A stretch of DNA of 64,000 bases from Dentipellis sp. KUC8613 (taxonomy: Eukaryota > Basidiomycota > Agaricomycetes > Russulales > Hericiaceae), in NCBI GenBank assembly GCA_002286715.1, contig NSJX01000009.1, positions 373,966-437,965 of the forward strand, read 5' to 3'. This document shows, piece after piece, positions 12,401 to 23,461 of this stretch. The notes under the pieces were generated by a model. It worked only from the letters and a program-made list of their open reading frames with translations, was not told the origin of the DNA and did no database searches. Position 1 is the stretch's first letter; the number at the start of each line of letters is the position of its first letter. The position numbers and the translations under genes were made by a program.

Positions 12401-13323
12401 TTAAGATGCGGTACACATATTGATACTTACTCGCAGCCATCGGCCTGCAATACGGCTGGAAGTCGTTCGCGTGGGTCGCCACGATCCCGCCGTTCGTGAT
12501 CGTGATCATCTTCAAGTCATATATCAACCGCACCTTCGACCGCCGCTTCCGGTACTTCGTGCCGACCGAGGAGGAGCTGCGCCAGGCGACCGTCCACTCG
12601 CAGCGTGGCGACGCCAAGGGCAACCGCCTCTCGAAGCGCTTCGGCCACCCCGCACTGCACGCGGAGCTCTTCACGCCGATGCTGCACGCGAGCATGATGC
12701 CGCTGCTGAGCGAGGTGTACTCCGGCAAGATCGGGCACGAGACGACCAAGATGGAGGAGTACGGCGGCCAGCGCATGGACGCGCAGGTGCTGCCCGGCGG
12801 GCTGCGCATCGCCGCCGTCGACCAGCGCGACCTCGAGTACGACCCCGCGCAGTACCAGCGCGACCGCGGCGAGCTCGACTGGGACGCGCGCTCGGTGTCG
12901 ACGACGAACCTGCTCTCGGACACCGCGTCCGTGTACGGCCAGAAGGCGGGCGCGTCGTCGTCCGGCTTCGTCAACGGATACAGCAACTACCTCGCGCACG
13001 GCACGCAGGGCAGCCAGAGCGAGATCGAGCTCGCGCAGCTCAACGCGCCGTACGGGTACACGGACCAGCAGCCGCTGCTCCCGGGCGCCGCCGGCGCCGC
13101 GGTCGGCAGCACGTCGTCGCTGCCGGGGTACTCGCCGTACGAGTCCCCGCAGCAGCAGTACGTGCAGCAGCAGTACGGGCGGCAGACGCCCCCGCCGGGC
13201 ATCGCGCCTGCGTACCTCGGCAGCACGGACGACTTCAGGGAGGCGCCGCTGCACCGGCCTGTACCCGGCCAGGCGCCCCCGCAGGAGCAGAATATGGCGG
13301 GCCGCGGCGCGTGGAGGCAGTGA
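9415..13323 (+). CDS. CSC1/DUF221 calcium-permeable stress-gated channel
   Basis: Member of the OSCA/TMEM63/CSC1 (RSN1, DUF221) family, multi-pass channels of the plasma membrane or endomembranes gated by osmotic or mechanical stress. Thirteen exons (9415-9513, 9564-9608, 10097-10830, 10877-11063, 11106-11246, 11303-11555, 11603-11744, 11799-11870, 11925-11996, 12054-12063, 12114-12257, 12314-12383, 12437-13323) join in frame to 951 residues. Visible features are an N-terminal membrane helix (LITILVFNVLRPKNK), FLRMVRFIFTIITLISCGILLPVN, a cytosolic RNA-recognition-like insert, and the signature block from NICKSDGEIMRKRTTGWFFL through several helices, including YSIFYSNILFMCAVG. The C-terminal ~250 residues are hydrophilic and Gln/Pro/Tyr-rich. 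Intron 2 is unusually long (488 nt). One exon is only 10 nt. Confidence 0.93.
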
Positions 13324-14337
13324 GCGCTGCGCGGGGCGGGGGAGGCATAGGTTCGTTTAATGGGTTGCTGTGTGTTTGTGTAACTGTGTTTGCAATCGTC
13401 TTTGGATTCTTCTTGCGTTATTTCTCCCCCCCTTGCTCTTGTCGCATCCTCCCTCCGCCCCCCTTTTTCCTTCACCATTCATCTATCCGCCCCCGCCGCC
13501 GCTACTGATATCCTCCCACATCACTTTACATGCCTTGCATCTTGCAATCTCATATGTCATTCATCTCAATCCCGTACCATCACCCCATTACACCACCACC
13601 ACCCACCACCCACCACCACTACGCACGCCCACACCACCACTTCACCACCACACCCCCCGGACCGCACGCACACACGCTCGCGCACCACCCGCGACCCAGT
13701 CGTTTCCGCTCACCGTCGCATTCCCTCGCTCGCTCGCTTGCTTGCTCATCTCGCACCGTATCTCTCCTCCATCTCATCTGCCTCCGGCCCTCCACACGGA
13801 GCTTGCGCCCTCACACGGGGACGCTTCGGATTCGGACATGGACTTTGGTTGTCTAGTATAGTTGCTTACTTGGTCGGGTCTGGTCGGACGGGGTGTGCGC
13901 GATGTCGGTGTCAGTGTCAAGTACTTATACATAGATCGTATGGACCTACGTAATTGCGTTTCGGCGCGCACGAGCCCGTCCGGTGTGGGTGCGGTTTTGC
14001 CTTCCGTCGGATGGGGGAGTACGAGTGCGCGCGGGAGTATGCATTGTTGTTTATTTGTGATATATTGTTTTGCTTGAAGCATTTACGTTGCGTTGGGTTT
14101 GGATTTGGATTTGGATTTTTCGGGCTCGCTTTGAGGTTTGTTGGACTGCGAAGACTGCATGCTGCTTTTTGGTGAAGTTAGATCCTCGAGGCCCCGCAAA
14201 CTTTGTGTCAGAGTGCTGGGGTTGGGCGATGAATTAGAAGTACAATGCAGTCTGATATTATTCTACATGGGTATGCACGCGTCTACAGATATCATACATC
14301 CTTCAATTGCGGATAGGAAGAGCAATCTAGAACAACT
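13324..14337. other. intergenic, convergent 3' regions
   Basis: This is the 3' side of two convergent genes. 13400-13760 is strongly pyrimidine-rich on the + strand with CAC/CACC runs near 13590-13660. 14095-14125 has a short GGATTT-type repeat. No gene is seen. Confidence 0.5.
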
Positions 14338-15389
14338 CTAAGACGACCCGCCCCGCACCATCAGTGCGTTCACCGCCCTCACAACGGCGCCCACGCCCTC
14401 ACGCACCAGATCCTGCTCCTCCGTGCGCACACGACGCATCACACGCCCCTCGAACTTGTCTGGGTGGAACCGCAACAGCGTCTCGCGCCCCTTCGCTTTC
14501 ACATCCACACCCGCGTCCGCCGGGAACAAGAACGCCGCAATCGCGGCCTCCGTGAGGTGCTCCACGCGCAGCGCGCCCTCCAGCCCCGTCATCGTCGACG
14601 CTTGCGGCAGCACGGGCCACGGCACGTCCGCGAAACGCATCTCCTGCGCATCTGTGTCTGTATCTCCCGGGGGCGCAAGCAGCACACGCCAGCGCGCCTC
14701 GTACGCGGCGCGCACGTCGTCCGTGCGCCGCAGTGCGCGCTCGCGCCGCCGCCGCTGCCGCGCCTCTTCCTGCGCGCGCTGCAGCCGCGCGGCCTCCTGC
14801 TTCGCCGCGTCGAACAGGGTCTTCTGGCGCGCGGCTTCTTCATGCTGTGCTGCGTATTTGCGTCTGCAAAGCCGCACCGTAACAGCACATTCGGTCAGAT
14901 AGAGAAAGATGGGGCGGGCAGGTGGAGAGACGAAACGCACTTGTGAATTCCAGCGCGGATCCACTCCGCGTACTCCTCGTCCTCCATGTACCGCGGGTCG
15001 ATTCCGTCGTCGCCCTCACCCGCATTTGCATTTGCACCCGCGCCGGAGCCAGCGGTACGCCACCGCTGCGGGACGTGGGCAAAGTCGTTCAGGCGCGCCT
15101 CGACGCTGTCCAGCCGCTCGTCGTCCTCGAGCGCGCCGAACATCTTCTCGCGGAAGCGCGCCTCCTCGACGCGCCGCCGGATGTCCTCGTACTCGCTTTC
15201 GTGCATGCCGCTGTGCGAGGGCCCGGGATCGTCGGATGCGGAGTCGCGCGAGTGCCGCCGCCGCCGCTTCGCGCTGGAGGGGTAGTCCTCGCCGCTCCGG
15301 GCGGCGCGCCGGGCGGCTCGGGCGGCTTTGCGGAGGTCGTGTTGGGCTTGTTCGACGGGCGTGCGTTTGAGATGGAGCTTGCTCGGCAT
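14338..15389 (-). CDS. NFKBIL1-like nuclear protein with J-like motif
   Basis: Two exons on the minus strand (15389-14941 and 14863-14338; intron 14864-14940) encode about 324 residues. The N-terminal half is basic and highly charged (KAARAARRAARSGEDY, KRRRRHSRDS), typical of nuclear proteins. The middle is a Glu/Arg/Ala-rich helix. The C-terminus has RFADVPWPVL, then AAIAAFLF and LLRFHPDKFEGRVMRRV. That HPDKF signature with the upstream W-P block resembles the C-terminus of metazoan NF-kappa-B inhibitor-like protein 1 (IkBL) and its fungal relatives, which have been linked to mRNA splicing. No ankyrin repeats are visible, unlike the animal protein. The start is the first ATG (MPSKLHLKRTP). 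The HPD-like motif makes a degenerate J-domain reading possible. Confidence 0.75.
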
Positions 15390-15813
15390 CGTAGGGGACG
15401 TGTGAGGAGGGCGAGCGTATCGCACAGACGATGGTGGTGGTAGTGGTGGTCAGCGAGGAGGGTTATCAATACCGGAGTCGTGAGCGCCCGCGAGTTATCA
15501 TTTCCTCATCAGGAAAAAGAAAACAGAAAAAATAATCGATATGGCTGTTTACCATTTAATTTTAGATAATAAGTCTAAGCATATTGTGCATAGATGAATT
15601 GCTCAGGAATGATGCCTCTTCAAAAATCCTCATGGTATGTTGTTGAATACAAGATACAGTTCCGTACTACGGCGGCGGCATAAGAGTTCAACGACTAAGA
15701 ATTTTCCTGTGGAGGAGATAGAGATTTACTCACCGAATACAATTCCTCCACGTTAGAATATGAATACACCATTGCACTCACTCCTCCGGCTTTCGTCAGT
15801 CTTCGCACCTGAG
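15390..15813. other. intergenic, AT-rich
   Basis: Holds the promoter of the minus-strand gene at 15389 and the 3' end of the next minus-strand gene. 15510-15610 is notably AT-rich. No gene is seen. Confidence 0.45.
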
Positions 15814-16918
15814 TTATTGTGTTTCTGCCGCCACGAGTTCTCGATCCTCGCCAATCGTCACCCTCAACAGCTTACCGTTACCGCTAGAATTCCCCTTGCC
15901 GTCTTTCTGCAACCAGGGTGGGACGACGGGAGTCTCTGTCCGCGGGTCGATTCCGCCCACACGAATGCCGTGGCCAAAGAAGTGGTATCCGGGTATATAT
16001 CGATCCACGAACCTGACATGGGCAAATACATAGGCACAAAAATCAAAGCTACAAGATGCGACACCACGCACGCTTTAACCTGTTCGTCGGACATGCCTTT
16101 CCCACCGTTCTTCGCCTTCATAGCATGCTCCTGCTGAAGGCGCCATTGGTAGATATGCACGTACGGACTTGTCTGCTCCGGTGCAATCTACGGCTGAATA
16201 AGAATCGAAATATCATTGTTGGAAGGAGTATGCCAGCCCCTACCTGCACAAATAGATCAAACATATCCCACCACTCAATATAATCCGCAAGCAATGTGTT
16301 CACTTCGAGCACGTCCTCGAGGCGGTACTTGCTCATGTCGAACACGCCCTCGAGTCCAGCAGGAGTCTCGCGGATGTGCTGCTCGATTTCTGTGCGGGAT
16401 TGCGGACAGAATCCGACGCACCATCCTTCGAAGAGAACGACATCGAGCGGGCCGTCCACGACTGTCCATTCGGCTTCAGGGACGCGGTCCCCCTCGCCGT
16501 TGGATTTGCTCTTGTCAAAGAAGGGGATCTTGACTGGCCCTCTGGTATTATTGTCTGCATCATTTATATGCTTCAGGCGCCGTAAGGTCTCGAGTCCGAG
16601 CACGATGTCGTGCGTCCCGGGCTGCCCGCGCCCGTGCAGAAGCCCATTCGTAGGATGGGCTTCGGCAAGCGCGACAAGACCATCATGAGATAGGTAGAGG
16701 TCATCGATGGAGAGAGTTGCGACGCGCAGCGGGGCATGCTCGGGTGTACCGGCTGAGAGTGCGGCAGCGGCGTGCTCGGTGAGGAAGGTCTTGCCGGAAC
16801 CCTGCGGTCCCTGAATCGCGACGAAGAGCGGAGGACGCGCAGCGCGAGAGGGAAGTGGTTCTTGGATATGCTTTCGAACGTGCACGATTATTGGCGAGAG
16901 CGCAGCGGGCGCGCTCAT
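15814..16918 (-). CDS. Tda10/D-glycerate 3-kinase-like P-loop kinase
   Basis: Member of the P-loop kinase family of yeast Tda10 (YGR205W) and plant D-glycerate 3-kinase, related to uridine kinase and phosphoribulokinase folds. The plant enzyme phosphorylates glycerate in photorespiration; the fungal substrate is less certain. Exons 16918-16244, 16187-16072 and 16012-15814 give 329 residues. Walker A is FVAIQGPQGSGKTF near residue 40. The ordered markers are VATLSIDDLYLSHDGL, LHGRGQPGTHDIVLG, VKIPFFDKSKSNGEGDR, WTVVDGPLDVVLFEGWCVGF (the Walker B-like block) and a C-terminal FVDRYIPGYHFFGHGI. All are present, so the gene looks intact. It is divergent from RER1, sharing a 258-bp promoter region. 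Confidence 0.9.
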
Positions 16919-17176
16919 CGTGGTGAACGACGTCGAGAACAGCGGGATCGCGACGCGTCCACCGAGGAGAGTTATCGGATTTGTTACGTAATTACGGGGG
17001 GCAGGTACGTGGAGGACAACTAGCGCGCGTCGTCGTGTCCGTCCTTGTCTCCTCCCCGGCCCATCTCCTCCTCGTACCTTCAGCCAAAAGTACCCAGAGG
17101 CACCCTTATATGACGCTTTGACCCAAAGCACGACCTCGTCCAACACTTTATCCAGGCAGCCAGCCCCGTCACAACC
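16919..17176. promoter_or_regulatory. divergent promoter, kinase gene / RER1
   Basis: 258 bp separate the ATGs of the minus-strand P-loop kinase and plus-strand RER1. Both genes must start transcription in this interval or inside each other's leader. A TTATATGAC near 17105 is a possible weak TATA for RER1. Confidence 0.45.
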
Positions 17177-18065
17177 ATGATGAACTCTGAACCGCAGTCC
17201 GACCTCCCCGCCCCGCTGCAGCCGCTCTCGGCGCAGATTACCCGTGCAAGGAGACAATACCAGCAACTGCTCGACCGCGCGACCCCACATATTCTCTATC
17301 GCTGGCTCGGTGCCATTGCGGTCGTTGCCATCTTCGAGCTGCGCATCGTGCTTGCCCAGGGCGTAAGCTGATCATTTTCATGCTCGGGAACAGGTCACTA
17401 ACCTCGAAATGCTGCACACTTGCTTGTGCTCGAGTAGTGGTATATCAGTACGTTCTTTTCTTGTCCAGCCGGGTACTTGTTCTAATGTCTGTTTTGCAGT
17501 ATGCTGTACGTCTGTTTTAGATGAAATAGCGCGTGGCCCGCCTAATACAGAGCAGATGCCCATGCCATATACATCCTCAACCTCCTCCTCGCGTTCCTCC
17601 AACCCAAATTCGACCCATCGCTGCAGGATGACCTCATGGCGGATGAAATCGAGGAGGGGGGCGCGGACGGTTCGCGCTCGCCCCTCCCCAGCGCCCGTGA
17701 CGACGAGTTCCGGCCCTTCGTCCGCAGGCTTCCCGAATGGCAATTCTGGTACCTTCTACCGTCGTGTTGATGTCGTTGGTGCTGATTTGGTGATGCACAG
17801 GCTCTCGACGACCCGCGCGACGATCATCTCGCTTTTCATGACCTTCTCCGCCGTCTTCGACGTGCCTGTCTACTGGCCCATCCTCGTCATGTATTTCTGC
17901 GTCCTCTTTGTACTCACGATGCGCAGACAGCTGCAGTACGTCCTCGCGTCATCCGCGTTCGCATCATGCCGCTCACTCGCGTCCCGAAATAGGCACATGA
18001 TCAAGTACCGCTACGTGCCCTTTGATTGGGGCCGCAAGACGCGCTATGGACAGAACTCCAAGTAG
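17177..18065 (+). CDS. RER1: RER1, Golgi-to-ER retrieval receptor
   Basis: RER1 is a four-helix Golgi membrane protein that returns ER membrane proteins to the ER through their transmembrane segments. Six exons (17177-17362, 17438-17447, 17500-17505, 17556-17748, 17801-17935, 17993-18065) give 200 residues, the usual length. Recognisable blocks are YQQLLDRATPHILYRWLG, LNLLLAFLQPKFDP, FRPFVRRLPEWQFW, a hydrophobic stretch with MTFSAVFDVPVYWPILVMYF, and the C-terminal HMIKYRYVPFDWGRKTRYG. Exons 2 and 3 are only 10 and 6 nt, yet together they restore the family sequence WYIICYAHAIYIL, which supports the model. Met codons at positions 1 and 2 are both possible starts. Confidence 0.95.
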
Positions 18066-18557
18066 AGGCCGGTGCTGCAAATGCACGGCGGGGGTGGTGG
18101 ATGTGTGAGGACTATACGCTATACGTGCTGCGGGACTGGATCCGGGATAGACTATTGGAGGTGCTGCTCATACTGTTCGTCCTAATGTCAATCATATATC
18201 TTTTTGGATTCTCCTCTATTTCTCTATATTATCCAGGGATCGCATGCAGGCAGGTGCATGAAGTTTGTCGCGAGAGACACTGCCATCGTGTAGTCAATGC
18301 TCCTTTTGCAATTGGTCTCGTGGGCAAACGGAATTTCGACTAGCTCTGGCCTCAGTCAACCCTAGTCGTTTCTGCGTGGCGTAGGCTCGAACTTATGTGT
18401 CAAACCCGAAGCGAAAGTACCCACACAAATCAAATAGGTGGCAACGTCCAGTCCGTGCACACAACGTGTGCTCTCTTACTGAAAAAACTTGCATTTTATC
18501 ATAATGAGCCACATGTAATCAGACATGTTCGTACGGGACTCCCGCGCATGCGGCAAC
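18066..18557. other. intergenic, convergent 3' regions
   Basis: Lies between the RER1 stop and the BTB-4 stop on the other strand. No gene is seen; 18180-18235 is T-rich. Confidence 0.45.
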
Positions 18558-20258
18558 CTACTTCTTTCCCTTTTTCCCCTTTGTGTTACCCTTACTACTA
18601 TTTTTTCCCTTTTTACGCTCCTCTTTATCTAGGCTCAGCGCTTCACCAACATTACTGTCTTCATCATCTTGCACTGGAGGTGGAACGTCTGCCTGCGAGG
18701 CAGTCGAAACAAGATCCCACGAACCCCAACCACCGATGGCTGTCGTAGACTGGGATGTTTCCCAGAGGTTGGTCTTCTTTGCTTCGGCCTCCGCTTCGGC
18801 GCTATCATACTCCTCTTGCCATTTTTTGATAGCAGCCGCGTCGTCCGCCTTCTTCTTAGCTGCAACTTCTTCCTCCGCCTTCCTCCGAGTCACGGCTTCC
18901 TCCTCTGCAATCTTCTTCGCCTCGGCGGCTGCTATACGAGCTGCAAAGTCATCGTCTTCCCTCTTCTTTGCGGCGGCTTCCGCTGCCCTCTTCTCTGCTA
19001 TGGCTTGTTCATACGCTATCCGCGCATCTTCATCCGCCTTCTTCTTGGCTGCAGCTTCTTCTTCAGCTTTCCTACGAGCAGCCTCCCGTTTCTTGAATGC
19101 AGCTTCTCTGTCCGCTTGTTTCTTGGCTGCGGCTTCTTCATCAGCCCTCTTTTGTGCTGCCAGCTTTTTGTGATACTCCACCTCCGCCTCCGCCCTTTCT
19201 CGAGCTGCAGCCTCTTCATCAGCCCTCTTCTTGGCCGCAGCCTCGTCTGCCTTCTTCGCCACAGCTTCTTCGAACACCTTCATTCTCTTGACTGCGTCCT
19301 CATACACCTTCTTCCCTGCCACAATGTCATTCTCGATCTTCTTCCTCGCCCCCGCTTCGCTTTCTTCGGGCTTGTTGAGGTGGCCTTCGACCGCGCGTGC
19401 AGTCTCGCACGTCGACCGCCCGCCCTTTGAGCTGCACATGCCTTCGCGGACAGTCGTGATGAGTATGGCATCACGAATTCCCAGTCGGATCGCCTCGTCT
19501 ACTGTCAGCGGCTGAAGCCTATCGCATAAAGCAACGAAGCCGGGCTGCAGCCACGCATCAATTCCGTATGTGCGCCCGAGGATCACCTTGTCAATGGGAG
19601 CCGCGATGGGCAGGAGACGCTCTATTGCGAGTGTGCGGATGGACGAGAATGACCACTCGGTGGAGAGGCGGAGGACGGACGTCCAGGCTTCGACCGTCTT
19701 CAGCTCGCACTCGTGGAAATGCCTGTCCTCCGCCCGCCGCAAAGTGAGTACCGAAGCTGATCTGCATGCAGTGCTAGCTGGCTTACGTGGGATAGAGGAT
19801 GGACAACAGGGCGTCGAATTCACTGCGTGTGACGTGACACGTCGTCGAGTCGGATCGGCGTGGCCAGGTCGGTGCCTTTGTCCGGGTGGTCTAGGAAGAG
19901 CGTACGGAAATGCGACGAATCGCGACGGAAGAAATACTTTGGTACGCAATACAGAAAGCCCTCGACCTATCCGAATCATTTATCACGACTTCAGTACCGC
20001 GACGACGACGACGATGACGACGACTGAAGAGAACCTGCTTACTAGGAACGTCACATTTACTTCCTCGAAGCAGAATCTCGCATGCTTGATCCCGGGCAAC
20101 TGCGCTGGCGGCCGGACGGGGGACTTCGGACTGACTTCTCCTGTGTTCGATGCGTTACTGGCGACGAGGATGGGTGTTTTTTGCAGGGTGTCGGGTGTCT
20201 CGGACATGGCATCTAGATCTTCGAAGTCGGTGAAGGACTCAACGCTGCTGACCGACAT
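18558..20258 (-). pseudogene. BTB-4: frameshifted BTB gene with coiled-coil tail
   Basis: Same architecture as BTB-5. Exons are 20258-20043 (tag MSVSSVESFTDFEDLDAMSE, then FCFEEVNVTFL), 19966-19787 (BTB core) and 19722-18558 (FHECELKTVEAW, BACK-like region, then some 250 residues of KKADEEAAAK-type coiled coil and a Lys-rich C-terminus). Exon 2 is 180 nt, whereas BTB-3, BTB-5 and BTB-9 have 173. The extra 7 nt fall near 19826-19840 inside GTGTCACGTCACACGC, shift the frame and give a TGA before SEFDALLSILYP. Read straight through, the product is a truncated BTB domain. The coiled-coil frame downstream is still open, so the lesion looks recent, or it is an assembly error. Confidence 0.8.
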
Positions 20259-21202
20259 TCAGATGACAGGTCGATGCTGAAGGATAGTGCTGAATTATAA
20301 AGTCTTCGGAAGTCCGGGTCGAAAAAGAGGGAGAAGGGCTCACAGTACGGGACTTCGTCGACTTCTGAGCATGATGCATTGATGACTTATATATCTAGTT
20401 GAACTTGCTTTAGCGCCAGCCGCACTTGGACGTACATATGGCAGCCAGCGACTGTATCACAGAAGCCCTGCCTCGCGGCGTTCGCATTGGGCGCGACAAG
20501 TGACCTTATCCACGAAGGTGCTATTTTGGTACATGGACGATCTGCGGACCGAGCCGGAGGTAGATTCATAGACTTTCTGGCGGTGCGTTTTCGTATCTGA
20601 TCTGGCGCTTGGCAGGGTCGGATTGTATTGGAGTGTAGCCAGTACAGCGCGCCGAGGCATACGGACACCTATGCGGGAGGACATCGAGGCGGAGACCATG
20701 CTGGCGCTTCAGAACAAGTCAGACGAATTTCCTCAGCAGGCCAAAGAATTTTAACGAGACTGTAACATTCCTCAGGCGACTCTCCGTACTTAACGGTGAT
20801 TCTTCTTTCCCTGGGTTCATAGCGAATGGTCGTCGAATATTTTGAGGGTAATATTCTGCGATTACTGACGGTACTTGAATGGATGACGTCACTGAGATGA
20901 CAGCCGTGTCTCTATAGCTTGCAACTTGTTTATAACCCTCCTCCCACAGTATTAGTGCACGTGGCGAGCGCATCGTCGCGTTCTACGTAGGTGCTCAAGA
21001 AACTCTTCTCAAAACACTTATGGTTATTTCTGGCTTACGAGCACGATAAATTTGGACTCCTTGGTCGAGGTTTCCCCCCGCACCACACCTCCTATCCACT
21101 CGACAGACTCTTCCGCCTGCTGTCCATCCTCCGCCTGCCAAAGTACCATTCAAACCGCTTCCTGGGTCATATTCAAGTGCACATTTCTGCTGAAAAAAGG
21201 AA
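20259..21202. other. intergenic, BTB-4 and kinase upstream regions
   Basis: Holds the BTB-4 promoter, with TATA-like sequences on the minus strand at about 20294-20302 and 20388-20396, plus module copy B. From about 20990 it becomes the leader of the kinase gene. No gene is seen. Confidence 0.45.
20583..20689 (-). repeat. BTB upstream module, copy B
   Basis: On the minus strand this aligns with copy A over about 100 bp and shares the core CAAGCGCCAGATCAGATA (20594-20611 on the window). It lies about 335 nt upstream of the BTB-4 ATG in the same gene-relative orientation. Confidence 0.65.
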
Positions 21203-23461
21203 ATGGATTCAGGTTACGTCCAGAAGTCCGTACGAGGCTGGTTCAAAAGCACCTTCGACAGCCCCTCGAAACGACGGCGACCACCGATGAAGTGCACATT
21301 GACCAAAGGAGCATTTGATGACGTCCCCTTAAAGGGTCTCGAGGTGCATGCATGCTTATCTATCGTAAGTTCTCTCATACTTGACAACTTCAGGTGTCTG
21401 ACTTTTTCAGTGCGAGGCCGTCAACAGAATGTTACGTGGGATGAAGCTCGATCTCTACGTTCTCAGAACCACTGGAGGCAAACGCGAAGCCTCCGCTGAT
21501 GATAGAACACCTGTCTTATATTTCTCCCGCCGAGATGACGAGACAGTCTTCATGCGCGCTATCGAGAAGACATGCCACGACAGTGATCGTGCGAGCGTGG
21601 ACTGGGCTCATATGATCTCTCCTATCGGGTTTCAACTCGACGAGGAACCCCGGTCTTTCGAGTATTCCTCAATATCGGGACCCAATTCCGTGGCTGATTC
21701 ACATGGCGAAATGGCACGCTACGTGACAGAAGTGTTGCGCCGGCAACATCGTCAATTCGTGGTCTCGGCATTCATACAGAACTCTACTGTCCGTTTCTAC
21801 CGCTGGGATCGTGCTGGGGCTATCGTCTCAGAGCCTGTGGATCTCCACGCCGAACCGGAACATCTAATGCGCTTCTTCTACTGGCTTGCGCTCGCCGACA
21901 GGGAACAAGATTCGGGCTATGACACCACAGTTTCTCGGGCCACAGCTGAAGACATCCAATGTCTTGAGACATTCGAACAAACATTTTATCATCCTATAGC
22001 TGACAATCCTCCTGCGGTCGTCGATCTAGCGCAAACACTTTATTTGAAACACGTCAAAGCTATCCTCGCTAACCAACTGAATTACCCCATCTACAAAGTG
22101 AGTCTGTGACTGACCTGACACTGTCTGATCGCGAACGAAGCTCATTGTGCTTTATCAGATCCTGTGTCCTGATGCACCTGGAAGCGAGCCACCGCCGGCG
22201 GGCACATCCTGCGAGCCAAGGATGAATGTCTTCTTGGTTGGAATTCCCATCTATGCGACCGCATCACCGACCGGGCGTGGGACGAAGATTTTTGTCGCCT
22301 ATGACATCGTTCGAAGGAGGCTTGTGGTGTTGAAAGATTCGTGGATTGCTGATGATACACATCCCGAACTGGAAGTGTATGAAGAACTGAAGCATCACGA
22401 AGTTAAATACGTCGCAACAGCTATCGCAGGCGGATTTGTCGGTGAACAGGTGACTGCTTTGCAAGAACGCCAGGAGCGCATACCTCGGCGACGCCACTAT
22501 CGGCTTGTCACTTTGGAACTGGGTCGGAAATTGAAGATGTTCAAAGACCAGAGGGAGCTTATCAATGTCGTCCGTGATAGTCTCGAAGGTGCGTGCTACT
22601 GGCTGGTTTCGACGGATTGTCATGCTCATCTTGTTGGACCGTCTTAGCCCATGAAGCAGCCTGGAAACTCGGCAATGTCCTGCATTGTGACGTGAGCGCC
22701 GACAACATTATGATCGACATCACCACTGGGCGAGGGTTTCTGAATGACTGGGATCAATGCAAATACCGTGATGAACTCTGTCAGGGAACAACTCGATCTC
22801 GTCGCTCGGTGAGTGCTCGAGTCATGCATATCTATCGTTCGCCGGGTCCGAGTCTCATTTACCCGCATGGCCCAAGGGAACGTGGATGTACATGTCGGCC
22901 GTTCTCCTCCAATACCCCCGAAAGCCTCAGGAACTATCCGACGATCTTGAATCTTTCGTCCACATTCTCACCATCATGGCCCTGCGGTTCTACTTTCACT
23001 CGCTCTCCTCATGGACATTTGAAGAATTCGAAAACGGCAGCCTGTATTGGAAAGCACCGGAAGACAGTACGCGCTTCGGAAACTTCATCAACGACATCTA
23101 TAACGAAGAGTCCATTGATCACGGCTATGCGATAGGCGGGAGTTACAAGATGACGCGTTTGTGCTTGGGCGACCCTGGTGTGAATTGGTGGAACCCCGAT
23201 TCTCCACTGATGTCACTCCTCACCAAACTGTACGACTTGTTCTCTCGGCGGTATTTAGCACTAGACACCGGCCAATATGAAAGGGACTGGGGTGCTACCA
23301 CTTTCGGGATCGCGGAATCCGAATTCAAACCTCTCCCTCGAGGCATAGAAAATCCGTCTCTTGCTCTGTCGGCTATCACGCACGAGGATTTGACCTGTCT
23401 TTTCCCTCCTGAAGGGGGACCCTGGCCAACGCCAATTCTCAAGACTGTGGATCAATTCTAA
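21203..23461 (+). CDS. fungal-type (FunK1-like) protein kinase
   Basis: Belongs to the Agaricomycete-expanded fungal-type kinases (FunK1 / Pkinase_fungal). Exons 21203-21364, 21411-22097, 22141-22588, 22648-22808 and 22877-23461 give 680 residues. The family block FYRWDRAGAIVSEPVDL and LMRFFYWLALADRE lies near residues 190-230. The kinase lobe has VAYDIVRRRLVVLKDSW (probable VAIK Lys) and an acidic helix with PELEVYEEL. The catalytic loop is LHCDVSADNIMID around residue 447 (HCD instead of the usual HRD), the metal-binding block is FLNDWDQCK (DWD in place of DFG), and GTWMYMS serves as P+1 loop. Catalytic Asp and Asn are kept. Substrates of these kinases are largely unknown. All introns keep frame, so it appears intact. 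Confidence 0.88.

Noticed and set aside
13560..13680. CAC/CACC repeats as a possible CRISPR array or telomere-like tract
   Set aside because: Irregular low-complexity pyrimidine-rich 3' sequence in a eukaryote; no regular repeat-spacer pattern.
16118..17290. Upstream N-terminal extension of the P-loop kinase through 17290
   Set aside because: It would overlap the first exon of RER1 on the other strand and adds no conserved sequence; ATG at 16918 fits the family.
18583..19173. 196-codon plus-strand open frame rich in Ser/Ala/Phe/Leu
   Set aside because: Antisense shadow of the Lys/Ala/Glu coiled-coil repeats of BTB-4; the same happens opposite BTB-5 (23897-24871) and BTB-8 (36349-37101).
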